64,000 nt of DNA from Paenibacillus mesophilus (GTDB lineage Bacteria > Bacillota > Bacilli > Paenibacillales > NBRC-103111): assembly GCF_005938385.1 (NCBI RefSeq), contig NZ_VCRA01000019.1:59580-123579 (forward strand), read 5' to 3'. The notes beneath the pieces were generated by a model, which was not told the DNA's origin, did not search any database, and saw only the letters and a list, made by a program, of their open reading frames with translations. Positions 1-8,758 of this stretch are shown here, one piece after another. Each line of letters opens with the position of its first letter. The stretch's first letter is position 1. The translations under genes and the position numbers were made by a program.

Positions 1-627
1 GAGCTTGGGTACCATGTCATTTTTATGCAAATCGACGAAGGTGCACCGTCTTACGATATGATTCGGGAACGGAATTTGGATGGCGTCATCCTGATGAACG
101 TCGATCAGCAGCGTTTTTCGACCATATCCCGATATTTCGGATTCGGGATTCCGGTATTCGTGATTGACAGCCATATTGAAGATACGTTGTTCCACAAAGT
201 GATTCCAGACTTCGAGGGAAGCTTCCGGTTAGCGCATACGCTGCTCGGAGAAGCTCCGGAATTTCTCGTAATGGATGCATACAACGACACGGATTTGGTC
301 GGCATAGTCAAACGGCTGTCGGGCGTGGATGAAGATCGGATTCACGTGTATGAGAGCCGACAAGGCTTGAGCGCGTTTTTATCCAAGTTTCCGGATCGTC
401 CGGGGATCGTCGTCAATGAATTTTTGGCGAACGAAGTATTGCGGACTCACGACCGAATCGTCGCTCTATGCACCAGCCATTGTCCGGAAATGCTGCCGGA
501 ACGCGCAGCGAAAATATCGTACGAATTGAACGATTACAAGCACGTTACGGACATGATGGACCGGAACATTCACGACGCGGATTACAGCAATCCGGAAAAG
601 TTCATTTATTTGTCCGTTTCATCGTGA
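1..627 (+). CDS. LacI-type regulator or sugar-binding domain, C-terminal part
   Basis: The reading frame is open from the first base, so the gene begins before the window and only its last ~208 codons are seen. The segment reads as the type I periplasmic-binding fold of LacI/GalR regulators: a strand near GYHVIF, the segment RNLDGVILMNVD (family signature 'DGiIl'), then GIPVFVIDS, where regulators contact the sugar in the cleft. No DNA-binding helix is visible because the N-terminus is missing, so a free binding protein cannot be excluded. It ends 26 nt before two esterase genes on the same strand and probably belongs to their operon. Confidence 0.55.
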   Translation, partial: ELGYHVIFMQIDEGAPSYDMIRERNLDGVILMNVDQQRFSTISRYFGFGIPVFVIDSHIEDTLFHKVIPDFEGSFRLAHTLLGEAPEFLVMDAYNDTDLVGIVKRLSGVDEDRIHVYESRQGLSAFLSKFPDRPGIVVNEFLANEVLRTHDRIVALCTSHCPEMLPERAAKISYELNDYKHVTDMMDRNIHDADYSNPEKFIYLSVSS

Positions 628-653
628 AGATACGAATAGGAGGAAGTCACCCG

Positions 654-2006
654 GTGAATGCATCGCGGTTAATCGAAATCAAGCAGTTTCATTCGGCTAT
701 ATTGAATAACGATCGCGATATGTACGTTTACTTGCCTCCCGGTTATGAAAGCAATGCCACGAAAAGGTATCCGGTTCTGTACATGCATGACGGACAGCAC
801 GTGTTCTTTCAAGATCGGAAGGGCGAATCGTGGGACGTCCATCTTACGGTGGACCGGTTGGTTGCGGAAGGGAAGATTCGGGAAATTATCGTGGTCGCGG
901 TCGCTCATGTGGAGGACGCGAGAATCGCCGAATATATGCACGCGAATCCGGACGGGCACAACGTGTTCGATATGACGAATCAAGGCGAGTTGTACGAGCA
1001 ATTTTTGCTTCGCGAAGTGAAGCCTTATATCGATACGCAATATCGGACAATGCCTGGCAAAGAGCATACCGCTCTGATGGGATCGTCCGCAGGCGGACTC
1101 GTGTCGTACAATATCGGTTTCCGCCATCCGGACACGTTCGGCATGATCGGCGCGTTGTGTCCGTTCTTCGTAAGCGTAGATCCGGCCACGATGGAGGACC
1201 GTTGGTTAAGCAAAGTGTATACGAAGAAAGAAGACTTGAAAATTTGGATGGACGTAGGGGATTCCGAAGGCTATACCGTTATGGAAAAGCATGTGCGCCA
1301 TGTCGCCGATGTTCTGCTGGGTGCCGGTTACCGGTCCGGGGACGATTTCATGTTTTATGTCGCTGTCGGCTCCGGACATTCCCAGACCGATTGGGCGGCC
1401 CGGGTCCATGCGCCGCTTCTTTATTTTTTCGGCGACATCGGTAGGCCTGTGCGTATCGATCTGCACGGTCCCGAAGTTATTGGCCTGGAAGGGCCGCTGC
1501 GCTCGCTGAATCCGGTTGTGCACTACGATAGCGGTTTTATGATGACGGATTTATGCGGACGTTATGAAGCAGGCGACCCGGAAATCATGGAAATTGGCGC
1601 GGACGGCAAACTGCTGCCGAAGAAGGTAGGGAGAACGACCGTAACGTATTCCGGGTACCATTTGACGGCCAGTCTCGACATAGATGTAGTTCCGCACATT
1701 TCCGAGACGGTCGCTGTGGAGCTTTACGTGAAAGTGCCGGATTGCACTCCTCCGACGGACAAATTGTACGCCGGCATCGAGCTGCCGCCAATTCGGGAAG
1801 GGCTGTATGGCGGGACGTTCATGGTGCCGAGAAACGTTTCTTTCGTATTTCGCATTTCCCGGGGGCTTGGCAAGCATGAAACGGATCGAATCGGAAACGA
1901 AATTCCATACCGGACTTTTACTGCGGATGACGGCTTGGTGTTGAACTATGAAGTAGAGAACTGGGTGGATTCAGCGGCCGATCGCTTGCCGGGGGTATTG
2001 CGATGA
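654..2006 (+). CDS. Esterase (putative esterase family) with Ig-like and CBM20-like C-terminal domains
   Basis: An alpha/beta hydrolase of the enterochelin-esterase/esterase D type, 450 aa. The GTG at 654 is chosen because AGGAGGA lies 9 nt upstream; an earlier start would run back into the preceding gene. The family block LYMHDGQHVF is at residues 42-51 and the nucleophile elbow GSSAG puts the serine at 145. Residues about 280-365 resemble a bacterial Ig-like (Big2) domain and are shared with the next gene. The C-terminal ~85 residues (VPDCTPP, FRISRG, GNEIPYRTFT) follow the layout of CBM20-like starch-binding modules often attached to such esterases. No signal peptide is seen, so it is probably cytoplasmic. 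The substrate is unknown; a sugar ester would fit the context. Confidence 0.8.
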   Translation: MNASRLIEIKQFHSAILNNDRDMYVYLPPGYESNATKRYPVLYMHDGQHVFFQDRKGESWDVHLTVDRLVAEGKIREIIVVAVAHVEDARIAEYMHANPDGHNVFDMTNQGELYEQFLLREVKPYIDTQYRTMPGKEHTALMGSSAGGLVSYNIGFRHPDTFGMIGALCPFFVSVDPATMEDRWLSKVYTKKEDLKIWMDVGDSEGYTVMEKHVRHVADVLLGAGYRSGDDFMFYVAVGSGHSQTDWAARVHAPLLYFFGDIGRPVRIDLHGPEVIGLEGPLRSLNPVVHYDSGFMMTDLCGRYEAGDPEIMEIGADGKLLPKKVGRTTVTYSGYHLTASLDIDVVPHISETVAVELYVKVPDCTPPTDKLYAGIELPPIREGLYGGTFMVPRNVSFVFRISRGLGKHETDRIGNEIPYRTFTADDGLVLNYEVENWVDSAADRLPGVLR

Positions 2007-3061
2007 CGACCGGATCGAGCATTTTGCGAATCGAAAGCTTTTATTCCGCCAAGCTGGACAACCGGAGAGATTTATTCGTTTATTTGCCCCCGAGCTACAC
2101 ACATGATACGGCCAATAGGTACCCGGTTTTGTACATGCACGACGGACAAAACGTTTTCCACCCGGCATTCAACGGCTATTCATGGAACGTGCATGAAACG
2201 GTCGATCGGCTCGTTGCCCTTGATCGGATGGAAGAAATTATCGTGGTCGGCATTGCGAATATGGGGATGGAGCGGTCCGACGAATTTACTCACGACTTGG
2301 AAGGGGTGCTTTATCGATCCGATAAAGTTCCGATCCGGCCGAAAGGATTGGTATACGAATCGTTTCTGATCGACGAAGTGAAGCCGTATATCGATTCGCT
2401 TTTCCGGACAAAGTCGGGCCCGGAGCATACCGCATTGATGGGATCGTCGCGAGGGGGACAAGTCACTTACCATATCGGTTTCCGCCGGCCGGATGTGTTC
2501 GGGAAGCTGGCTATCGTTTCTCCTTATTTTTATTGCGTGGATCCCGCCGCTTCGGAAGAAGTTCCATTGGTGCATGTTTTCCGGCACAAGCAGCCGGTTT
2601 CCCGCATATGGATCGATTTGGGCGGACGCGAAGGAACGTTGGTGATGGAGAAGCACGTTCGCCAAGCGGCGGAGCAACTGCTGGAATTGGGTTACGCGGC
2701 CGACAAGCAGCTCTCCTATTATTTCGATCCCGATGCCGAGCATGTGGAGAAAGACTGGGCGGCAAGACTGGCTTCGCCTCTTATTCATTTGTTCGGGGAC
2801 AAAGGGGATATCCAATCGTTGACATTACACGGTTGCGGAGAGGTCCGCCTCTCGGGTCCGGCATGCCGATTGAACCCGATCGCCGTCTACGAAGGCGGTG
2901 TGACGATGACCCCGTTGAGACCGGCTTATGCGGTAAAAGATCGTTCCATACTGGATGTGAGGGAGGACGGAACGGTCGTACCCAAACAGCTGGGGGAAAC
3001 GGCCGTCACGGTCGCATACGGTCGCTTGGCGGCATCCACACGGATTCGAGTGAATGATTGA
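2003..3061 (+). CDS. Esterase (putative esterase family), paralogue of the preceding gene
   Basis: This 352-aa alpha/beta hydrolase starts at the ATG overlapping the upstream stop (ATGA), which implies translational coupling. It keeps LYMHDGQNVF and the GSSRG elbow with Ser149, followed by the same Ig-like segment (LSGPACRLNP, DGTVVPKQLGETAV), and then stops. It lacks the CBM20-like tail of its neighbour. The two genes are clearly tandem duplicates that have diverged in sequence and domain content. A bidirectional terminator follows. The substrate is not identified. Confidence 0.8.
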   Translation: MTTGSSILRIESFYSAKLDNRRDLFVYLPPSYTHDTANRYPVLYMHDGQNVFHPAFNGYSWNVHETVDRLVALDRMEEIIVVGIANMGMERSDEFTHDLEGVLYRSDKVPIRPKGLVYESFLIDEVKPYIDSLFRTKSGPEHTALMGSSRGGQVTYHIGFRRPDVFGKLAIVSPYFYCVDPAASEEVPLVHVFRHKQPVSRIWIDLGGREGTLVMEKHVRQAAEQLLELGYAADKQLSYYFDPDAEHVEKDWAARLASPLIHLFGDKGDIQSLTLHGCGEVRLSGPACRLNPIAVYEGGVTMTPLRPAYAVKDRSILDVREDGTVVPKQLGETAVTVAYGRLAASTRIRVND

Positions 3062-3082
3062 CGTGTAGCCGAGACAGAAGAG

Positions 3083-3120
3083 AACCCACCCAAGGTCACG
3101 CGCCTTGCGGTGGGTTTCTT
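3083..3120. terminator. Bidirectional rho-independent terminator
   Basis: Arms AACCCACC and GGTGGGTT (3083-3090 and 3109-3116) enclose an inner CAAGG/CCTTG pairing. It lies between the esterase operon and the convergent yesM gene and can serve both. Confidence 0.75.
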
Positions 3121-3127
3121 GCAGATA

Positions 3128-4900
3128 TCACTCCAAAACCGGGATGGTGAACTGGACGACTGTTCCTAGACCGGGTTCGCTGCTGACGATTAACCCATAC
3201 GATTCGCCGAACGTAAGCTTGATCCGCTGGTTTACGTTTCGGATGCCGATATGGTCGCCCGGCTCGCTGTAATCGTCCTTGAAGGCCGCGTTGAGTTCTT
3301 CCGTGCGTTCTCGGCCTATCCCCACGCCGTCATCGGCTATTTCGAACAATAGACAGCCGTCGCGCTTCCGTCCTGAGATACGGATGACGCCTTTCTCGCC
3401 CTTCGGCTTGATGCCGTGACTGATGGCGTTCTCGACCAGCGGCTGCAGCGTAATTTTCGGGATTCGGCATTGGCGGATCGATTCATCAACGTCCCATACG
3501 ACGGAAAAGGCGGTTTTGTAGCGGACCGATACAAGGTCGATATAATGCCGGACGTGCTCCAGCTCCGTCTGAACCGGAATCAGGTTTACCGGTGTTTCGA
3601 GGGAAAGCCGTAGCAGCTTTGACAGGGAGGAGATCATCTCCGATACTTTGTTTTCCCCGCCGGTGAGCCGCAAGGCGTTCCAGTTGATCGTCTCGAGCGT
3701 ATTGTAGAGGAAATGCGGGTTGATCTGGGACTGCAAGGCGATGCTTTGCGCTTGCTTCAGCAAGGTCAACCGTTTGCGCAGCTCCTGTTCCAGCTCGAGC
3801 CGCTCGTCGTGCGATCGGATCAGCGTGGAGGCGATTTGCCGGATTTCGTTCAGATGCGGCTCCTGCCTCTCCAGCTCGACCGTCATCCACTTGTCCGGAT
3901 TTTCTACGATCGAGATGATTTTGCGGATCGGCTGGAACACCTTCGAAGCGATGATCAAGGCAAGGAGCAGGGCGACAGCCAATCCGGCCGCGAAGATGAC
4001 GAGCACATATCGGCGCAGGTACGCATTTTTCTCCTGATACGCCTGAAGCGGCAATATGGAATAAAACGTCCAATCGTTATATTGGGAGTCGAGCGAAGCA
4101 ATCGACTTTTTATTGTCATTCGTGGACAAGGAGTCCGTCAGGCGGCGGTTGATCATGGACAGGTCCCGGTTATACAGCACGGTGCCGCTTTTGTCCGTGA
4201 TATAGATGTCCTCCAGATACGGATCGCCGACATTATTGATAAACTTGTCCAGCCGGTCCGTATCGACATTGACTACAATAGCTCCTTGCCGGTTCTTCAC
4301 GTCGAGAGGAGCGGTATAGAAGAAGGAGAGGAAATGCCGCTCGGTCTGTTCTCCGACGTACTGCTTCGCCGTTCTTGCCGACAACCAGAAGTTCGATGTC
4401 GTTTTGCGGCGTTCATATTCCGCAATCCAGCTGCTGTCCGTGAACCATTGCGCGTCCCACAGACCGAGATTGGTAGACTGAACGAAACCGCTTGCATCCG
4501 AGTACAAGTAAACGGAATTGATAAACTGCCCGCTTAACTTGTATACCGGCATCATTTTTTGGCGGAGCTGGTTCATTTGCGTGTACAAAGCGGGTTCGGC
4601 CCTGTCCGGACGAGACTCGGAGAGAAACCGGCCGGCCGCTTGATCCGAGGCGATATGCAGGGCGAATTCGTCCACCTCGCGGACCGCCATATCGATCATG
4701 TCGCGCAGCCGGGAAAGGGCAATGTGATGAACCGTTCCGATCTCTTCCCGGATGATTTTGTCGTAGACGATATAGACCGCTGTGCTTATGCCGACGACCG
4801 GCAAAATCATCAAGCAGACGATGATTAGAAAATTGCGCAGGAAGATGCTATGAATGTTAAAATGCTTGATATAAAACCAAATATTGGACCGCTCCTTCAT
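3128..4900 (-). CDS. yesM: YesM-type sensor histidine kinase
   Basis: A 590-aa membrane histidine kinase. The first membrane helix is at about 21-47 and a second at about 297-320; the ~250 residues between them are an extracellular Cache-like sensor. A HAMP-like linker follows, then the His_kinase block SQINPHFLYNTLE with the phosphorylated His at 396, and a HATPase domain with LVENAISHG and DDGVGI. This is the layout of the LytS/YesM family, which signals to AraC-type regulators and usually controls sugar uptake or hydrolase genes. The response regulator lies 11 nt upstream in the same operon, and a lipoprotein binding protein is divergently transcribed. Confidence 0.9.
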   Translation of the reverse strand: MKERSNIWFYIKHFNIHSIFLRNFLIIVCLMILPVVGISTAVYIVYDKIIREEIGTVHHIALSRLRDMIDMAVREVDEFALHIASDQAAGRFLSESRPDRAEPALYTQMNQLRQKMMPVYKLSGQFINSVYLYSDASGFVQSTNLGLWDAQWFTDSSWIAEYERRKTTSNFWLSARTAKQYVGEQTERHFLSFFYTAPLDVKNRQGAIVVNVDTDRLDKFINNVGDPYLEDIYITDKSGTVLYNRDLSMINRRLTDSLSTNDNKKSIASLDSQYNDWTFYSILPLQAYQEKNAYLRRYVLVIFAAGLAVALLLALIIASKVFQPIRKIISIVENPDKWMTVELERQEPHLNEIRQIASTLIRSHDERLELEQELRKRLTLLKQAQSIALQSQINPHFLYNTLETINWNALRLTGGENKVSEMISSLSKLLRLSLETPVNLIPVQTELEHVRHYIDLVSVRYKTAFSVVWDVDESIRQCRIPKITLQPLVENAISHGIKPKGEKGVIRISGRKRDGCLLFEIADDGVGIGRERTEELNAAFKDDYSEPGDHIGIRNVNQRIKLTFGESYGLIVSSEPGLGTVVQFTIPVLE

Positions 4901-4911
4901 TGGCGGGTCTC

Positions 4912-6195
4912 CTAGGGCATCATATTGCGGTACTCCGTCGGCGTGCAGCCGGCGTATTGCTTGAACAGCTTGAAGAAATACTTCGTGCTCTTGTAGCCGA
5001 TGATCGAGCTGATCTCGTATACTTTATACTGGGGTTGACGCAAATACTCCATCGCCCGGAGAATGCGGATTTCCGTTACATAATCGGTAAAGTTGCGGCC
5101 CGTCTGTTTCTTGAACAGCCGGCTGAAGTATACGGGGCTTAAGTAAACGTGCTCCGCTACGTCCTCAAGCGTTATGTCTTGATTATATTTCTCTTGAATG
5201 TAAGTTTTGGCCTTCTGAATGACGAGCGGGTCGAAACGGACCGGTTCCGGACCCGGGGACACGGACAGGCGGTCGTTCGGGACGGGCTCCGGCTCCGATG
5301 AGGAAGGGGCTGCCGGTACCAAGTCCATCAGCCGAGCATACGACCGGACTTCCTCCAGACAGGCATCCTTGCCCAGGACAGCGGAAATTCTGCTTTTGAC
5401 CGTCGCGAAATGATGGACAACCTTCTCCTCAATATAGGTGATACCGGTAAACCCGCCTGTTACATCGATCGCGGCCATCCGGATGATTCCCGCCTCGCTG
5501 CGCAATGGGATATGCTGAATACAATCCTGTTCGTTTCTATAGGCTTGCTGGATGAAGCGGAAAATCCGGTTCGCTTCTTGGTCCGCGGTTCTCGGAGCCA
5601 TATACGGTCCGTCATGCGGGATTCGAATGGAATAAAGGCAGCAGGGGGAGATGTCCGGGTCGACAGGAAGGCGGATGAAGTGCAGCCGGCGTCCGATCTC
5701 TTCCCGCTCGGCCAGCGTGCCTGCGGCCAGCTCGGCAAAAAACTGCCGCCGCAGCATGGATAGCATCTCCTCGTTCTGGTTCTTGATGTCCAGCGCCAGC
5801 TCTTTCTCCGCTTTTTCTTTATCCAGAGATGTCTTGACGTCGCGGAGCACCTGATGAACTTCACTCAGCCTTGTCGGCTTCAGCAAATAATGCGCGACCC
5901 GGTAGTTCAAAGCCTGCTGGGCAAATTCGAATTCCTTGTAGCCGCTGATCAGGATCATTTTTATATCGTACCGTTGGTCGTATACATACTTGGCCAGCTC
6001 CAGACCGGATACGAACGTCATCTTGATATCGCTCAAAATGACGTCCACGGGATGGCTCTGAATGAAAGAAATCGCGTCGCGGCCGTCTTCGAGCCGGGCA
6101 ACGACGGTATACCCGAGTCCCGGCCAGTCGACCAGGTCGGCCAAGCCTTCCCGGATGTCCTCTTCATCGTCGACAATTGCAATTCGATACGACAT
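4912..6195 (-). CDS. yesN: YesN-type response regulator (receiver plus AraC HTH)
   Basis: 427 aa from the ATG at 6195, preceded by GGAGGGG at 7 nt; a longer upstream reading would add only a basic, non-conserved leader. The receiver domain opens with YRIAIVDDE, and the phospho-acceptor is Asp56 in SDIKM. The C-terminal ~100 residues are a double AraC helix-turn-helix (ITLEDVAEHVYLSPVYFSRLFKKQ, split at its turn, and IIGYKSTKYFFKLFK). It is the partner of the adjacent kinase. The divergent binding-protein gene is the obvious candidate target. Confidence 0.92.
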   Translation of the reverse strand: MSYRIAIVDDEEDIREGLADLVDWPGLGYTVVARLEDGRDAISFIQSHPVDVILSDIKMTFVSGLELAKYVYDQRYDIKMILISGYKEFEFAQQALNYRVAHYLLKPTRLSEVHQVLRDVKTSLDKEKAEKELALDIKNQNEEMLSMLRRQFFAELAAGTLAEREEIGRRLHFIRLPVDPDISPCCLYSIRIPHDGPYMAPRTADQEANRIFRFIQQAYRNEQDCIQHIPLRSEAGIIRMAAIDVTGGFTGITYIEEKVVHHFATVKSRISAVLGKDACLEEVRSYARLMDLVPAAPSSSEPEPVPNDRLSVSPGPEPVRFDPLVIQKAKTYIQEKYNQDITLEDVAEHVYLSPVYFSRLFKKQTGRNFTDYVTEIRILRAMEYLRQPQYKVYEISSIIGYKSTKYFFKLFKQYAGCTPTEYRNMMP

Positions 6196-6472
6196 GGCGC
6201 CCCTCCGGTTCTTTTTCTTTCTTCGTACGACCATTATGTTTGCAAAATGAAGGCGCTGTCAACGGATAATGTATTTCCGTGCGGAAAGGTCAATACAGCA
6301 GGACAATAAGTAGAAATAGTGGACTTGTCCTTCCGATTCATTTCTTTAATAATGGCGGGAGCAGGGCATGTTCGGCAGGAATTCCTCCTACTGCTGCACG
6401 CGTCGTATTGGGCGTTATTTTGCACCATAACTAGAAATTGTGCCGTTTCGGCGCCGCGAGGAGGTTGCTACA

Positions 6473-8101
6473 ATGATGATGAAAGCGCTGTTATGCCGAT
6501 GTCGGTTGGCCTGCTGTTCACTGCTGCTTGCCTCTGCAGCACTCTCGGGTGGCTGTACGTCAACGACTCCGGCCGAATCGGTCGTATCGGAGGATGCCGC
6601 CGGCTCCGCCTTGCCTATCGTGCCGCTCGGTTCGGTTACGCTTCGATATGCAGGATGGGACAATTGGTACGCACCGGCAAGCTTAACGTTGCAATTGCCT
6701 GTCTGGCAGGAGGTGGAGAAACGGACAGGCGTGAAGATCAGATGGGACGTTTCGCATAGCAGCCAGTATCCTTCGTCCATGCGGATGAAGCTGGCTGCCG
6801 GCAAGGAAGTGCCGGACATATTCGCTTTGCCGATGGATCTTTACAGTGCGATTGAAGCGGATTTGATCGAGCCTCTGGACGATTGGATCGAGCGGTATGC
6901 TCCGAACATCAAGCGGTTTCTGGCCGATAATCCTGCGGAGGCGGGCAGAATGCGCGCTTATGACGGCAAGCTGTACGCTTTGTCTTCGGTAACGACGGGA
7001 AGCGAATACCTGGACCCATTCGGCATCTTGATCCGGAAAGACTGGCTCGACAAGCTCGGGCTGCCTGAGCCGAGAACGCTGGACGAATGGTATACCGTAT
7101 TCAAGTCGTTCAAGGAGCGCGATCCGAACGGCAACGGAAAGCGGGACGAAATTCCGTTTATGCCGCAAACCGGGTACCACGGCTTGGCGCTGTTCGGCAA
7201 CGCACTGGGGCTTCATTTGTTCTACAGCAGGGGTTACTACCCGGACGGGTCCGGACACGTGCGCGCCGAATGGCTGACACCGGAAGCGGAGAAGCTGGTC
7301 GTCTGGCTGAACAAGCAGTATAGGGAGGGGTTGATCGATCCCGGATTTATGCACAGAACGGAGGAAAGCATCATTGCCGGCGTGTCGAGGGATCAAATCG
7401 GCGCGAGCATGCATTTCTTGAGCCGGCTCGGACAATTGGACAGCTTGTCGCGTAAAACGGCGTCCGCGAATGCGGATTGGCTGCTGACCCTTCCTCCGCT
7501 GGAACATGGTTACAAGCCTATATACGAGAAATATGGGCCGGTGAGCGGGAATTTCGTCCTATCCAAGCAGTCCCCGCATAAGGAGGTTGCGACCCGTTGG
7601 CTCGACTATATTTATGCCAGCGAGGAAGGCAACCGGCTGATGACGTTCGGAATCGAGGGCTTGACGTACAGGCTTGTAAACGGGCAGCCGGAATATACCG
7701 AAAACGTATTGAACAATCCGGACGGGTTGGATCCGGTAGGGGTTCTTCGCTCCATCGGCGCTTATCCGCCGACACCGTGGATCCGGTCAGCCAAAGGACC
7801 GCTTTCCCGGTCGCCTGCCGCTTTACTCGGCAGCAATTCGAAGGCGTTCGGGCTAGCGCAGCGGGTGAGAAGCATGATGGTCGATTCCCAGCCGTTTGCG
7901 ATGCCGACACCGGAGGAGCTTGCTATAGGGAACGCTTTGATGCCTGCGATACAGACCTATGTGGACGAGTCCATCATCGCCTTTATTACCGGCGCCGAGC
8001 CAATTGATTGGGAGGCGTTCACAAGCAAGCTGAAGGAGCTTAAGATCGACACGATCGTTCAAGTGAAGCAGCAGCAATACGATAGGTTCATGCGAAAATG
8101 A
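6473..8101 (+). CDS. Extracellular solute-binding lipoprotein (family 1, LplA-like), orphan
   Basis: 542 aa from the first of three tandem ATGs, 8 nt after GAGGAGG. The signal peptide ends in LSGGC, with the lipidated cysteine near residue 28 (slightly relaxed lipobox). The mature part has the hallmarks of large Paenibacillus sugar-binding lipoproteins: WYAPASLTLQLPVWQEVEKRTG, KLAAGKEVPDIFAL, and a DPNGNGKRDEIP motif that reads like a calcium-binding loop. It is divergent from yesMN (277-nt shared region). No permease or ATPase gene lies nearby, so it must use permeases encoded elsewhere or act as the ligand sensor for YesM. Confidence 0.85.
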   Translation: MMMKALLCRCRLACCSLLLASAALSGGCTSTTPAESVVSEDAAGSALPIVPLGSVTLRYAGWDNWYAPASLTLQLPVWQEVEKRTGVKIRWDVSHSSQYPSSMRMKLAAGKEVPDIFALPMDLYSAIEADLIEPLDDWIERYAPNIKRFLADNPAEAGRMRAYDGKLYALSSVTTGSEYLDPFGILIRKDWLDKLGLPEPRTLDEWYTVFKSFKERDPNGNGKRDEIPFMPQTGYHGLALFGNALGLHLFYSRGYYPDGSGHVRAEWLTPEAEKLVVWLNKQYREGLIDPGFMHRTEESIIAGVSRDQIGASMHFLSRLGQLDSLSRKTASANADWLLTLPPLEHGYKPIYEKYGPVSGNFVLSKQSPHKEVATRWLDYIYASEEGNRLMTFGIEGLTYRLVNGQPEYTENVLNNPDGLDPVGVLRSIGAYPPTPWIRSAKGPLSRSPAALLGSNSKAFGLAQRVRSMMVDSQPFAMPTPEELAIGNALMPAIQTYVDESIIAFITGAEPIDWEAFTSKLKELKIDTIVQVKQQQYDRFMRK

Positions 8102-8176
8102 GCGGAGAACCGTGGCGGTATCCATACGCGGATAATTAGGGTGTTATATTCGGATGTAAACCGCATTTACCGATGT

Positions 8177-8196
8177 TGAGCTTCGCTCATTTTTTA
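8177..8196 (+). terminator. Short terminator-like hairpin
   Basis: TGAGC-TTC-GCTCA followed by a run of T residues, 76 nt after the binding-protein stop. The stem is only 5 bp, so it is weak. Confidence 0.4.
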
Positions 8197-8269
8197 GCTG
8201 CGTAGTAATCGGTTTCTAAAAAATCATCACATTGTGCAAGCAAATCTCGTCGTGTTGGGAGGGGGGCTT

Positions 8270-8714
8270 TTGACCGGGAAAAAGTTTGGCTTGCCTCTTG
8301 TTGCGCTTATTGTGCTTGGAGTCTCATGGGTCGTCTACAATACGGCCGGCAATCTTTTGTCGACCGACAAGGCGAAGGAAGGGGAGAAGCCTTCGGCAGT
8401 AGCGGCGAAGCCTGTAACCGTATTTCTGGCCGGTGATTCGACCATGCAAAGCTATACCTCGAATAGAGCGCCGTTAGCGGGATGGGGGAAGATGCTCGAC
8501 GTCCACTTCACGGAGAAAGGGACGATCCGGAATCATGCGATGTCGGGGCGCAGCTCCAAAAGCTTTATGAGCCCGGCCACAATCCCAATTATCCGGGAGG
8601 TATCAAGGAGATACGCATTTTAACGAGCAGGGTGCTGCCGAGATGGCGAAGCTGGTCGTACAGGGGATTCGGGAAGCGAAACTGCCGCTTGCCTCGTATT
8701 TGAGGGCCGATTAA
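8270..8714 (+). pseudogene. Decayed SGNH/GDSL hydrolase (rhamnogalacturonan acetylesterase-like)
   Basis: A TTG at 8270 behind GGAGGGGGG starts a membrane-anchored protein. It carries the family block I (FLAGDSTMQSY) and then GWGKMLDVHF and NHAMSGRSSKSF. After about 8580 the frame changes. The last 34 codons in another frame (DTHFNEQGAAEMAKLVVQGI, 8610-8714) are the block V end of the same family, carrying the catalytic Asp/His. The roughly 100 residues normally lying between these blocks are missing. The gene has therefore suffered an internal deletion plus frameshift and cannot make a complete catalytic triad in one frame. Confidence 0.75.
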
Positions 8715-8758
8715 TCAGCAATATAGAAATCGATTACTAATAATAGGGGGAACTAACA

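Noticed and set aside
3713..4537. A long (274-codon) rightward frame
   Set aside because: It is antisense to the yesM coding region, has no family-like motifs and no ribosome site; it is a GC-driven shadow frame.
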